IMG/VR virus record: IMGVR_UViG_3300020219_000484
Span: 1-43,244 of that record
Origin: a virus
Reading direction: 5' to 3' (one strand)
Length of the DNA: 43,244 nt
Part shown: positions 1 to 7,041 of the stretch, one piece after another
How the letters are laid out: every line of letters starts with the position of its first letter
How positions within the stretch are numbered: position 1 is the first letter of the stretch
Notes under the pieces: generated by a model
What the model saw: the letters and a program-made list of their open reading frames with translations, nothing else
What the model was told of the DNA's origin: nothing
Databases searched by the model: none
Translations under genes and position numbers: made by a program

Positions 1-1151
1 GGCGCATACCCGCCCCCACCCCCGCCCGCAGCGGCGATGGTGATGGTGTTGGCGGCTTGCGTCAGGGTGATGTTAGCGCCTTCCACGAGCGTGCGGAACT
101 CCAGGTTGGTGCCGACCTTCGCGGCGAAGGATTGTGAGCCGGCGCCAAGGTTCGAAGCCGTGTTCACTTCGCCCCCGGCCGCAGCGGCGATGGTGATGGT
201 GTTGGCGGCTTGCGTAAGGGTAATGTTAGCGCCTTCCACGAGCGTGCGGAACTGCAGGTCGGTGCCGACCTTCGAGGCGAAGGATTGTGAGCCGGCGCCA
301 AGGTTCGAAGCCGTGTTCACTTCGCCTGACCCGCCCGAAGCGGCGATGGTGATGGTGTTGGCGGCTTGCGTAAGGGTAATGTTAGCGCCTTCCACGAGCG
401 TGCGGAACTGCAGGTCGGTGCCGACCTTCGAGGCGAACGATTGTGAGCCGGCGCCAAGGTTCGAAGCCGTGTTCACCTCGCCCGCAGCGGCGATGGTGAT
501 GGTGTTGGCGGCTTGCGTCAGGGTAACGCCGGTGCCTTCCACGAGCGTGCGGAACTGCAGGTCAACGCCAACTTTCGAGGCGAACGATTGTGAGCCGGCG
601 CCAAGGTTCGAAGCTGTATTGGCTTCGGCCGCGTTGTCGACCCACGCCGCGGGAGCGGCGCCACCTGCAGAGGTCAGCAACTGCCCGGTCGTGCCGAAGT
701 TGGCGCCACTCAAACCAATGGCCCCGGTGTCCCGGAGTCGTAACCGCTCCACTCCGTCAACAGCAGCGGCTATCGCATCCGCGGGCGCAAAAAGCCCGGT
801 GAGCAGCCCTGCCAAGGCGACGCCCGGCGCCCCTGCCGTGCCTGCAATAAACCGCTGCGCCGCGGTGAAGTTCCACGCTCCAGGAATGACCGATGCGCCC
901 GCGCGCAGCGGATACTGCGGGTGGTCGTTGCCAAGGCCGAGCCCAAGCAGAAGCCTGTGATCGACAACACCACCGGCGCCGGATGAAGTTTCCCCGCTCA
1001 GCTCCAACCAATTGCGGATAGTCCCTGGCGTCCCGACCTGCCCATCCGGCAGGAACACGTCGCGCCCCAGCCTCGCGCCGATCGTCGCGTCAGACTCAAG
1101 GAAGACGACCCGCGCGATGTTGTCGTTGAGCTTGACTTTAACGCGGGCCAT
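1..1151 (-). CDS. Tail fibre protein, 3' end cut by window edge
   Basis: The ATG at 1151 shares bases with the upstream stop (TAATG), and the frame is open for 383 codons to base 1. The N-terminal third has a GNDHPQYPLR segment (the DHPQY motif common near the virion-attached end of phage tail fibres) and a LLTSAGGAAPAAW segment. From about residue 175 come four in-frame copies of a unit of about 50 residues, spaced 147, 156 and 153 bases, each with NTASNLGAGSQSFASKVG, LQFRTLVEG and TLTQAANTITIAA and separated by Gly/Ser/Ala linkers. These look like stacked beta repeats of a fibre shaft. A receptor-binding tip would lie beyond the edge. The right-edge fragment at 42913-43244 may be its C-terminus. 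Role as fibre is inferred from motifs, repeats and its place at the end of the tail operon. Confidence 0.75.
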   Translation of the reverse strand, partial: MARVKVKLNDNIARVVFLESDATIGARLGRDVFLPDGQVGTPGTIRNWLELSGETSSGAGGVVDHRLLLGLGLGNDHPQYPLRAGASVIPGAWNFTAAQRFIAGTAGAPGVALAGLLTGLFAPADAIAAAVDGVERLRLRDTGAIGLSGANFGTTGQLLTSAGGAAPAAWVDNAAEANTASNLGAGSQSFASKVGVDLQFRTLVEGTGVTLTQAANTITIAAAGEVNTASNLGAGSQSFASKVGTDLQFRTLVEGANITLTQAANTITIAASGGSGEVNTASNLGAGSQSFASKVGTDLQFRTLVEGANITLTQAANTITIAAAAGGEVNTASNLGAGSQSFAAKVGTNLEFRTLVEGANITLTQAANTITIAAAGGGGGGYA

Positions 1152-3775
1152 TACGGTAATTCGTCGAGGCCGAGTTCCCGAGCGCGCTGAATGATGTCCC
1201 CGAGGTCTGGATCCGGGCCCAAGCCGAGAGCTTCGCTCAGCTGCGACAGCGACGTGTCCCCGTCACTGACCAGCCGCTGGAAGTCCGGCTCCAGCGTGAG
1301 TTCATCGCCCAGCGCGACTTCATCGCGGCCCTGGCGGATCGCCCGCCTTTCAGGAGCCTGTGCAGTGCCCGGGACGTTCTGCGCCATGCCCGGTGCGCGT
1401 GGCGCGCCCTGAGACGGTAGCCCGGCGCCGGGGGAATCCACCAGCCCCAAGTCTGCGATCGAGTCGTCCATGCCCAAACCCGGCGTCGCTTCGAACGCCA
1501 TGCCTTGCGACACCGGCGGGGTATCCACCAGTGTCAGGTCGCCCATTTGGGCGGTGGCCGGGGGTAGCTCAATCATCCCGGGCTGCGGTTCAGGGACCAG
1601 ACCCATTCCGCCCGGGCGCTCAGGGTTGCGCAGTGCGGCCACCGGAGGTAGTCCCGCCGTGGGCGCGAAGTCCACCACCGGCATGCTCGGAGGCGGGGGT
1701 ACCCAGTCAGGCTCTAGCGTGAGTTCATCGCCCAGCGCGACTTCATCGCGGCCCTGGCGGATCGCCCTCAGCTCAGGAGACAGCGTTGTGCCCGGGACGT
1801 TCTGCGCCATGCCTTCGGCACGCGGCGCGCCCTGGTACGGCAGCCCAACGCCGGGGGAATCCCCCAGCTCCAAGCCCGCGACCAAGTCGTCCATGCCCAA
1901 ACCCGGCGTCGCTTCGAACGCCATGCCTTCGAACACTGGCGGAGGATCCACCAGCTCCAAGTCGCCCATCCGGGCGGTGGCCGGGGGTAGCTCAACCATC
2001 CCGGGCTGCCATTCAGAAGCTATATCCGTTCCGCCCGGGCGCTCAGGGTTGCGCAGTGCGGCCACCGGGGGGAGCCCCGCCGTGGGCTCAAAGTCCACCG
2101 ACCCGGAGCCGAGCTGAGGCTGGGGGCGTTCGGAAGGCGCGAAGCTGGGGCTGCCGTCATCGAAGTATTCGCCCAGCGCGCTGCCAGGCCCCGGCTGCGG
2201 ATCCACCGACCCGATCTTCTGCTGGTACTTATCGCTCAGCAACCGGCCCGCCAATGGTTTGCGGTACAGCCCCTGCGCAGCGCGCTTTATCGCGCCGAAC
2301 TGCGTGATGGCTTCGGGCACCGGTGTGCGGGTGCTGCTCAGCAGCTCGGGCCCGAGGTCGCGCGCGGTGTCCGCGATGATCTTGAGACGACCGCTCAGCG
2401 GGTGCCCTCTGTCGCCCATCCGGCGCAGAATGCCCGGGTCGACTCGACCACCGACCATGGCGTTTTCAACGTCGCTGATCTTGGCCAATGTCTGTCGCGC
2501 GCCGCGAAATGCTTCCACCAGAGCCGGATCTTGGCCGCTGGCCGCAAGGCCGCGCTCGAGCGCGCTTTCCAATGCGTTCGCCGCCTGCAATTCGGCGCTG
2601 CCGAGGTTGCGCTGCTCGGGGGACTTCCGCTTCATGCGCTGGTAGCCGTTCCGCCGCCAGTGGGAAATAGTGTCCATGGCTTGGTTGGAGGACAGCGTCT
2701 GCGCTGCGTCCGCGCGCATGCGCAGGGCTTCCACACTTGGGTTGTTCGCGAGCAGTGGGTTCGTGCGCACGTCATTGCCAAGCGACGAGAAGAACTGCCG
2801 CAGCTCGTCGTCGACTGGCATTTCAGGAATGGACTGGCGCACGGAAGTGTAGATTTCGAGCGGGCGCTCGCGCGCATTGACCAAGGTCGCGGGGGTGATC
2901 GGCGAGTTCGCGCGCAAGCCGATATCCTCGGCCACAAGCCGGCGCGTGACGTCCTCGTTCGCTTTCGAGAACTGGGTGCGCAGGTACGCGGGGCCACCGG
3001 CAGCTTCCGCCATCATGCCACCGGCACGATCTGCAGCCGACGGCAGGACTTTGTAACCCGCTGCGCGCGCTCGCGCGACGGGGTCGACCGCGGGGCGTGC
3101 CCCGGGGGTCGGCTCCAAATTCTTCGGCACCGCGCCCTTGAAGGCAGCTGCGCCACCAATCAAACTGCCGATGCCTTGCGTTGTCTCATTCGCACCGGCT
3201 TCCTCGAGCACTTGGCCCGTCGTGCCGCCGGTGACAGCCGCCAACGCCTGGCGCCCAGGGAGTTCTTCCAAGCTGCGGCCGACAGCTCGGGTAACCGGGC
3301 CCGCCGCTTGCCGCGCCACCTGTGCGCCGCCAATCACACCGCTCGCCGCTCCGCCGAGACCCTCGGTGATCCGCGACGTGAGCTTTTCAACCGAATTGCG
3401 CGGGGCCAAAGCGGCCGGGCTCAGAAGCTCCTGCGTCCGTTCGAACGGCCCTCTGAACTTCGCGCCACTTACCGCGTTGATGGGTCCGGTGACGGCCTGC
3501 TCCGCCAACGTCGGCAACCCCAGCACGCCGCGCGCGAGCGCGGTTGACCCTTGACCCCCGACCCTCATCAGTTCAAGCACGCCTTGGGCGACAGGGCCCG
3601 GCAAGTCCTCGCCTGCGGCATCCGCCGCGGCGACCTGCTCCGCCAGCAGCGCTTCCAGCTCGGCCCGGCGCATGTCCTTACCTGGCGTCCGCGCAACTTG
3701 TCCACGAGAAGTCGGCCCGCCGCCCGTGGGGTCGGCTTGGAACCGTGAAGGTTGTCCATCAGGTCGAAAGGCCAT
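1151..3775 (-). CDS. Putative internal virion/ejection protein with 141-residue tandem duplication
   Basis: This 874-residue protein starts at an ATG in a TAATG overlap with the upstream gene; a GTG nine bases earlier is possible but less likely. The first 250 residues are rich in Ala and Gly (segments such as LGGAASGVIGGAQVARQ and GIGSLIGGAAAFKGA), as in phage ejection or membrane-penetrating proteins. Residues of about 290-500 are predicted helical. The C-terminal third is Pro/Gly-rich and contains a 141-residue unit (423 bases) repeated in tandem, each copy with FxPTAGLPPVAALRNPERPGG-type, GMAFEATPGLGMDD and IRQGRDEVALGDELTLEPD segments. No enzyme motif is visible. Position between the nozzle and internal-protein genes and the fibre suggests a virion protein delivered with DNA; this is inference. 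Confidence 0.6.
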   Translation of the reverse strand: MAFRPDGQPSRFQADPTGGGPTSRGQVARTPGKDMRRAELEALLAEQVAAADAAGEDLPGPVAQGVLELMRVGGQGSTALARGVLGLPTLAEQAVTGPINAVSGAKFRGPFERTQELLSPAALAPRNSVEKLTSRITEGLGGAASGVIGGAQVARQAAGPVTRAVGRSLEELPGRQALAAVTGGTTGQVLEEAGANETTQGIGSLIGGAAAFKGAVPKNLEPTPGARPAVDPVARARAAGYKVLPSAADRAGGMMAEAAGGPAYLRTQFSKANEDVTRRLVAEDIGLRANSPITPATLVNARERPLEIYTSVRQSIPEMPVDDELRQFFSSLGNDVRTNPLLANNPSVEALRMRADAAQTLSSNQAMDTISHWRRNGYQRMKRKSPEQRNLGSAELQAANALESALERGLAASGQDPALVEAFRGARQTLAKISDVENAMVGGRVDPGILRRMGDRGHPLSGRLKIIADTARDLGPELLSSTRTPVPEAITQFGAIKRAAQGLYRKPLAGRLLSDKYQQKIGSVDPQPGPGSALGEYFDDGSPSFAPSERPQPQLGSGSVDFEPTAGLPPVAALRNPERPGGTDIASEWQPGMVELPPATARMGDLELVDPPPVFEGMAFEATPGLGMDDLVAGLELGDSPGVGLPYQGAPRAEGMAQNVPGTTLSPELRAIRQGRDEVALGDELTLEPDWVPPPPSMPVVDFAPTAGLPPVAALRNPERPGGMGLVPEPQPGMIELPPATAQMGDLTLVDTPPVSQGMAFEATPGLGMDDSIADLGLVDSPGAGLPSQGAPRAPGMAQNVPGTAQAPERRAIRQGRDEVALGDELTLEPDFQRLVSDGDTSLSQLSEALGLGPDPDLGDIIQRARELGLDELP

Positions 3776-5295
3776 TATTCCCACACTCCACTGATTCCGC
3801 CGATTGTAATACGCGTGTTCGGTGGCAACAACCCCGCGTCCGCTGCAGCCTGCGCTTCGTCTTCAGTCCCGAACGAGGTGTTCGCGGCCCCGGGCGTAGC
3901 GCGCGGCGCGGTGTTCGCGACCCCGGGCGTAGCTCGCGACGGAAGTCGCGGCGTGGGTCGCGGCGCAACAGCCCCAAGGCGGGGGATCATGCCATCGTTC
4001 GCCCCCTCCGGGATCTTCTGCCGGGATGATACCTCACGCAAGGTCTGGCCCGGCTTTCCTTCGCGCTGCAAGGCGATAACGTCCCGAACGGTGAAAGGTA
4101 CCGCTTTTTCGAGCCCGTCGATGATGTACTGCAGCCCATCTTTTTGAATCTGAGGCACCCGCGGGTTGATCAAGTGCGGCTCCAAGCCCGCTGACACCGT
4201 CTGCTTGATCTGCGCCAGCTTCATCATTTTGTTTTGAAGCGTGTCCTGCGGTCGCAGGGTCAAGTTGTCGTAGCTCGCGGCCAGCGTGTTTGAGCCCTGA
4301 AGGCCCTGGCCTTCAATGATGGTCAGCGCGCGGTTCATGCCGCCGAGCATGGTGTCGTACTGGCGGACTTCTTCCGGTGAGACCAACAGCCGGAGGTTAC
4401 CGCCCGTTGCTTCCATGATCGTCGTTCCGGGGGACGCCGCAATGCCGGTGCCAAATACACCGATCGACGCGCCGGTATTCAGCTCCATGATGTTCTGCAG
4501 ATCCTGCATCGTAGCGTTTCCTGCGGCCACGATTCGGTTGAAGAACGCCGCTTCGCGCGCGCCCTGCGGCTGGAACTTGTTTGGATCCGCCGGCCCTCCG
4601 GGTATGTACGTAACCGGCGTATTTTCCGCCGATACCGGTAGGTCCGGGTTGAAGTTCGGGTTGGCCATGTACCCGCTCGGCGGCTTGATGCCGCCAGTGC
4701 CACCACCGGCGCCACTACTGGCACCAGCACTGCTCGCCGACCGGAAAGCCTCCGGGTTAAGCCGCTGTTCGTCGCGCAGGTTGGCCATCGCGTCAGATGC
4801 CCTCGCCTGAGCTTGGTTCCCGCCGATCAACGACTCACCAAGCGGAGTCGACATTACCGTCGGCTGATCGGCCGTGATATTGGTCACGCCACCCTGGCCT
4901 ACTGCCTCGAGGTCGCTGTATGGTCTTCCCGCAACGGCCCCCAGCGCGCGCGTGCGCGCCAGCGCGTTGGTGGTGGGATCGGCCGCAGTGTTTCTGAAGT
5001 CGCGCTGTTGAAGGTTCAGCAATCCGCTGGTGCCGGAATTGAAGTCGGAACCCATGCCCCCCAGCACGGTAGCGCTCAGCACCCCGTTCGGATCTTGCCC
5101 GCTGCGCGCTAAGCCCGCGGCGAAAAGCTCCTTCTGCTTGGCCACGTCTTCCAGCGTGATGTTCTGGAGCTGTCGCTGGCGCGCCATGCCCAAGGCATTT
5201 TCGGTCTGCGCCGTGCGCAGCCGGCCTTCTTGGAAAGCCGACTCTCGATCAGGCCCCGCTAGCGCGTTGCCGAGCATTTCCCAACCGGTTGCCAT
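3775..5295 (-). CDS. Putative internal virion or tail-associated structural protein
   Basis: A 506-residue protein I cannot assign to a named family. The chosen ATG at 5295 lies one base after the upstream stop (TGAcATG) and follows a G-rich Shine-Dalgarno stretch; a longer version from 5331 would overlap the upstream gene by 35 bases. The N-terminus (MATGWEMLGNALAGPDRES) leads into a Gln/Ala/Arg-rich helical region, then a Gly-rich linker near residue 195. The centre looks globular. The C-terminal 60 residues have Pro-rich RATPG repeats and end in LLPPNTRITIGGISGVWE. It sits in a tightly coupled set of genes (1151-7041), each starting within a few bases of the previous stop, which suggests fixed stoichiometry in one virion substructure. 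Confidence 0.6.
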   Translation of the reverse strand: MATGWEMLGNALAGPDRESAFQEGRLRTAQTENALGMARQRQLQNITLEDVAKQKELFAAGLARSGQDPNGVLSATVLGGMGSDFNSGTSGLLNLQQRDFRNTAADPTTNALARTRALGAVAGRPYSDLEAVGQGGVTNITADQPTVMSTPLGESLIGGNQAQARASDAMANLRDEQRLNPEAFRSASSAGASSGAGGGTGGIKPPSGYMANPNFNPDLPVSAENTPVTYIPGGPADPNKFQPQGAREAAFFNRIVAAGNATMQDLQNIMELNTGASIGVFGTGIAASPGTTIMEATGGNLRLLVSPEEVRQYDTMLGGMNRALTIIEGQGLQGSNTLAASYDNLTLRPQDTLQNKMMKLAQIKQTVSAGLEPHLINPRVPQIQKDGLQYIIDGLEKAVPFTVRDVIALQREGKPGQTLREVSSRQKIPEGANDGMIPRLGAVAPRPTPRLPSRATPGVANTAPRATPGAANTSFGTEDEAQAAADAGLLPPNTRITIGGISGVWE

Positions 5296-5296
5296 G

Positions 5297-5944
5297 TCAG
5301 CCCCCAATCCGGTATGGCGTCGGAAATGCACTGGCGCTGTTGAAGGCGCTATGCTTCGGCTTCGGCGCCCGACCCGCCCGGCCCGCCGCCGCGGAACTCG
5401 CGCCCGACAACACCTGACTAGCCGCGTCGATCCAAGGGTCGCGCTGAATGTTCGAAACTCGAAGTTGGTTCAAGTAGTCCTCCCCCGAGGCCCGGCGAGC
5501 AATGCCGCCGACGTCCGACGCCGCGCGGGCCGCGTTGATCGCTTCGCCCTGCCGCTGATCCTGCGGCGCGCGAATGCGGGACAGTACGTCCGCGGCTCGA
5601 CTGCCGAAGTTCTGAATCGACGCATTGGCGTTGGCCTGGCCCTCTTGGTACCTCTGGCCACCCAGCACCGGGGATGCCGCGCCTTGCGCCCCGCCGCGCG
5701 TTGCACGGAGTTGCTGCAAGAACTGGTTGACCGACTCCGCCTGAGCTTGCTCCGGGCCCGACCGCTCGAGCGCACCGATCTGATCATTGATGCGCGAATC
5801 CGCTTGTCGCTGAAGCGACCCTTGCGCCCGGATGCCCTCCGCCGCGGCGCTGTCCTGGCGCTTCGCAGTGCGGCGCGTGTTGTACGCGTTGGCGCCCGCG
5901 CCACCGGCAGCCAGTGCAGCAGCAACAGCAAGTTCAACACCCAT
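5297..5944 (-). CDS. Small Ala/Gln-rich virion-associated protein (paralogue of upstream gene)
   Basis: A 215-residue protein with a short hydrophobic N-terminus (MGVELAVAAALAAGGAGANAY), then a helical Gln/Arg/Ala-rich body including ESVNQFLQQLRATRGG. The layout resembles the neighbouring 205-residue protein: a charged helix, an N-x-FL-x2-LR motif, then an Ala-rich tail, so the two may be paralogues. The ATG at 5944 follows a GGGGGTAGGG stretch that also contains the upstream stop. The family is not recognised. Proteins of this look are found among internal or tail-hub components of podoviruses, which is the inferred role here. Confidence 0.55.
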   Translation of the reverse strand: MGVELAVAAALAAGGAGANAYNTRRTAKRQDSAAAEGIRAQGSLQRQADSRINDQIGALERSGPEQAQAESVNQFLQQLRATRGGAQGAASPVLGGQRYQEGQANANASIQNFGSRAADVLSRIRAPQDQRQGEAINAARAASDVGGIARRASGEDYLNQLRVSNIQRDPWIDAASQVLSGASSAAAGRAGRAPKPKHSAFNSASAFPTPYRIGG

Positions 5945-5949
5945 GGTCC

Positions 5950-6567
5950 CTACCCCCGGAACGGGGACGCTGCCCCGCTACCATAAACAGTCCCGTACGC
6001 TTCGCGCGCACCACGCCGACGCTCGGCGGCTTCCTCGGAACGTCGATACGTGTCCGCCGTCGCCCCGAATATATCACCCAAGCCCCCCGCCAAAGCGCGG
6101 CCTTGAACTCCTTGTGCGTTGGCCCGGATCGCTTCGCCCGCGCGCTGCGCTGCGGTCGTCGTGTCCAGTCCTGAGCGTACCTGCCCGAGTAGCTGCAGCC
6201 GAGACTGCTCGTCTTGCCCGCGCAGATCGCCGACAGCACTCTGCGCTTGGTTCTCTGCGTTGAGGATGCCTGCCGTGTATTCCTCGCCGAGAACACGCTT
6301 GGCGTCGGTCGCTCTGCTACCCCCAGTCAAGCCGCTGCGCGCCAGCGCGAACTTGGAGCGGCGATCCGCGGTGCCTTTCTGGCGGTTGGCGTCCGTGGTG
6401 TACCGCTCCCGCAATGCAGCCAGAAAACTGTTGATCTGCTGGCCTCGCTCAGGTGCATCGAACGCGGCGTTGATGCGGCCGCTGCCTTCTGCAATGGTCG
6501 CTTGGCGCTGAGTTTCCTCATCGCGCGCTGCACGTTCTGCTCGTCGACCGCCGCTACCGCCGCCCAT
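5950..6567 (-). CDS. Small helical virion-associated protein
   Basis: A 205-residue, highly charged, mostly helical protein starting MGGGSGGRRAERAARDEETQ, with INSFLAALRERY near residue 45 and a Gly/Ala-rich LAGGLGDIFGATADTY segment near the end. It starts at 6567; the Shine-Dalgarno GGAG is formed by the last codons of the upstream acetyltransferase-like gene, so translation is likely coupled. No catalytic motif is evident. It shares layout with the downstream 215-residue protein. Role as an internal virion component is inferred from position only. Confidence 0.55.
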   Translation of the reverse strand: MGGGSGGRRAERAARDEETQRQATIAEGSGRINAAFDAPERGQQINSFLAALRERYTTDANRQKGTADRRSKFALARSGLTGGSRATDAKRVLGEEYTAGILNAENQAQSAVGDLRGQDEQSRLQLLGQVRSGLDTTTAAQRAGEAIRANAQGVQGRALAGGLGDIFGATADTYRRSEEAAERRRGAREAYGTVYGSGAASPFRG

Positions 6568-6570
6568 ACA

Positions 6571-7041
6571 TTACTCCGTGCGCGCAAACATGATAGCGTC
6601 CTCGCCGTTGACGCCGTAACGGCGCAGAACCCCCTCTTGTCGAAGCCCGAGAACCCGGTACCAGGCGTGCGCCTGAACCCGAGTTGCCAGTGAGACGCAT
6701 TGTAGCCGATGCGCCCCGCTCTGCAACATTGCCGTCATGCCCTTGCAGACGTGCTTCGTCACCGACCGCCAGGCCCCCGGCTCCCACGCGCCGTCGGTCG
6801 AGAACATCCAGTCCTGCCACACGCCGGGGCGTATCAGATCAAACCCGGCCACGGCGACCGGCGTATCCCCCCGAACAGCCACCCATCGCGGCCCTGTTTG
6901 GAGGACCATGAAAGCAGCTACACGCTGCGCATTGAACTCATCCCCTGAGAACGCCTCGTACTGCGCCAGTTCATCCGCGCGCAACGCCGACATCACCTGT
7001 AGGAAGTCCACCAACTGCGGGTTCTGGTAGATCTGCGTCAT
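6571..7041 (-). CDS. T7 gp13-like internal virion protein with acetyltransferase-type fold
   Basis: A 156-residue protein starting in an ATGA overlap with the nozzle gene. The pattern is GNAT-like: a strand pair PRWVAVRGDTPVAVAGFDL, a helix AWRSVTKHVCKGMTAMLQSGAHRLQC, and a C-terminal AHAWYRVLGLRQEGVLRRYG segment similar to the acetyl-CoA-fold ending of GNAT proteins. Phage T7 gp13 and relatives have this degenerate acetyltransferase fold and occur next to tail-nozzle genes, as here. Whether it retains catalytic activity is unclear; in T7 the protein is needed for virion morphogenesis. The family call is from pattern and gene order. Confidence 0.6.
   Translation of the reverse strand: MTQIYQNPQLVDFLQVMSALRADELAQYEAFSGDEFNAQRVAAFMVLQTGPRWVAVRGDTPVAVAGFDLIRPGVWQDWMFSTDGAWEPGAWRSVTKHVCKGMTAMLQSGAHRLQCVSLATRVQAHAWYRVLGLRQEGVLRRYGVNGEDAIMFARTE

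Noticed and set aside
37-960. Long plus-strand open frame across the fibre repeats
   Set aside because: It mirrors the repeat structure of the minus-strand fibre gene; the minus frame has fibre motifs and a coupled start, while the plus frame has neither.
2402-3547. 381-codon plus-strand open frame
   Set aside because: High-GC shadow of the minus-strand virion gene. Arg-rich, low-plausibility composition, no ribosome site, no family motif.
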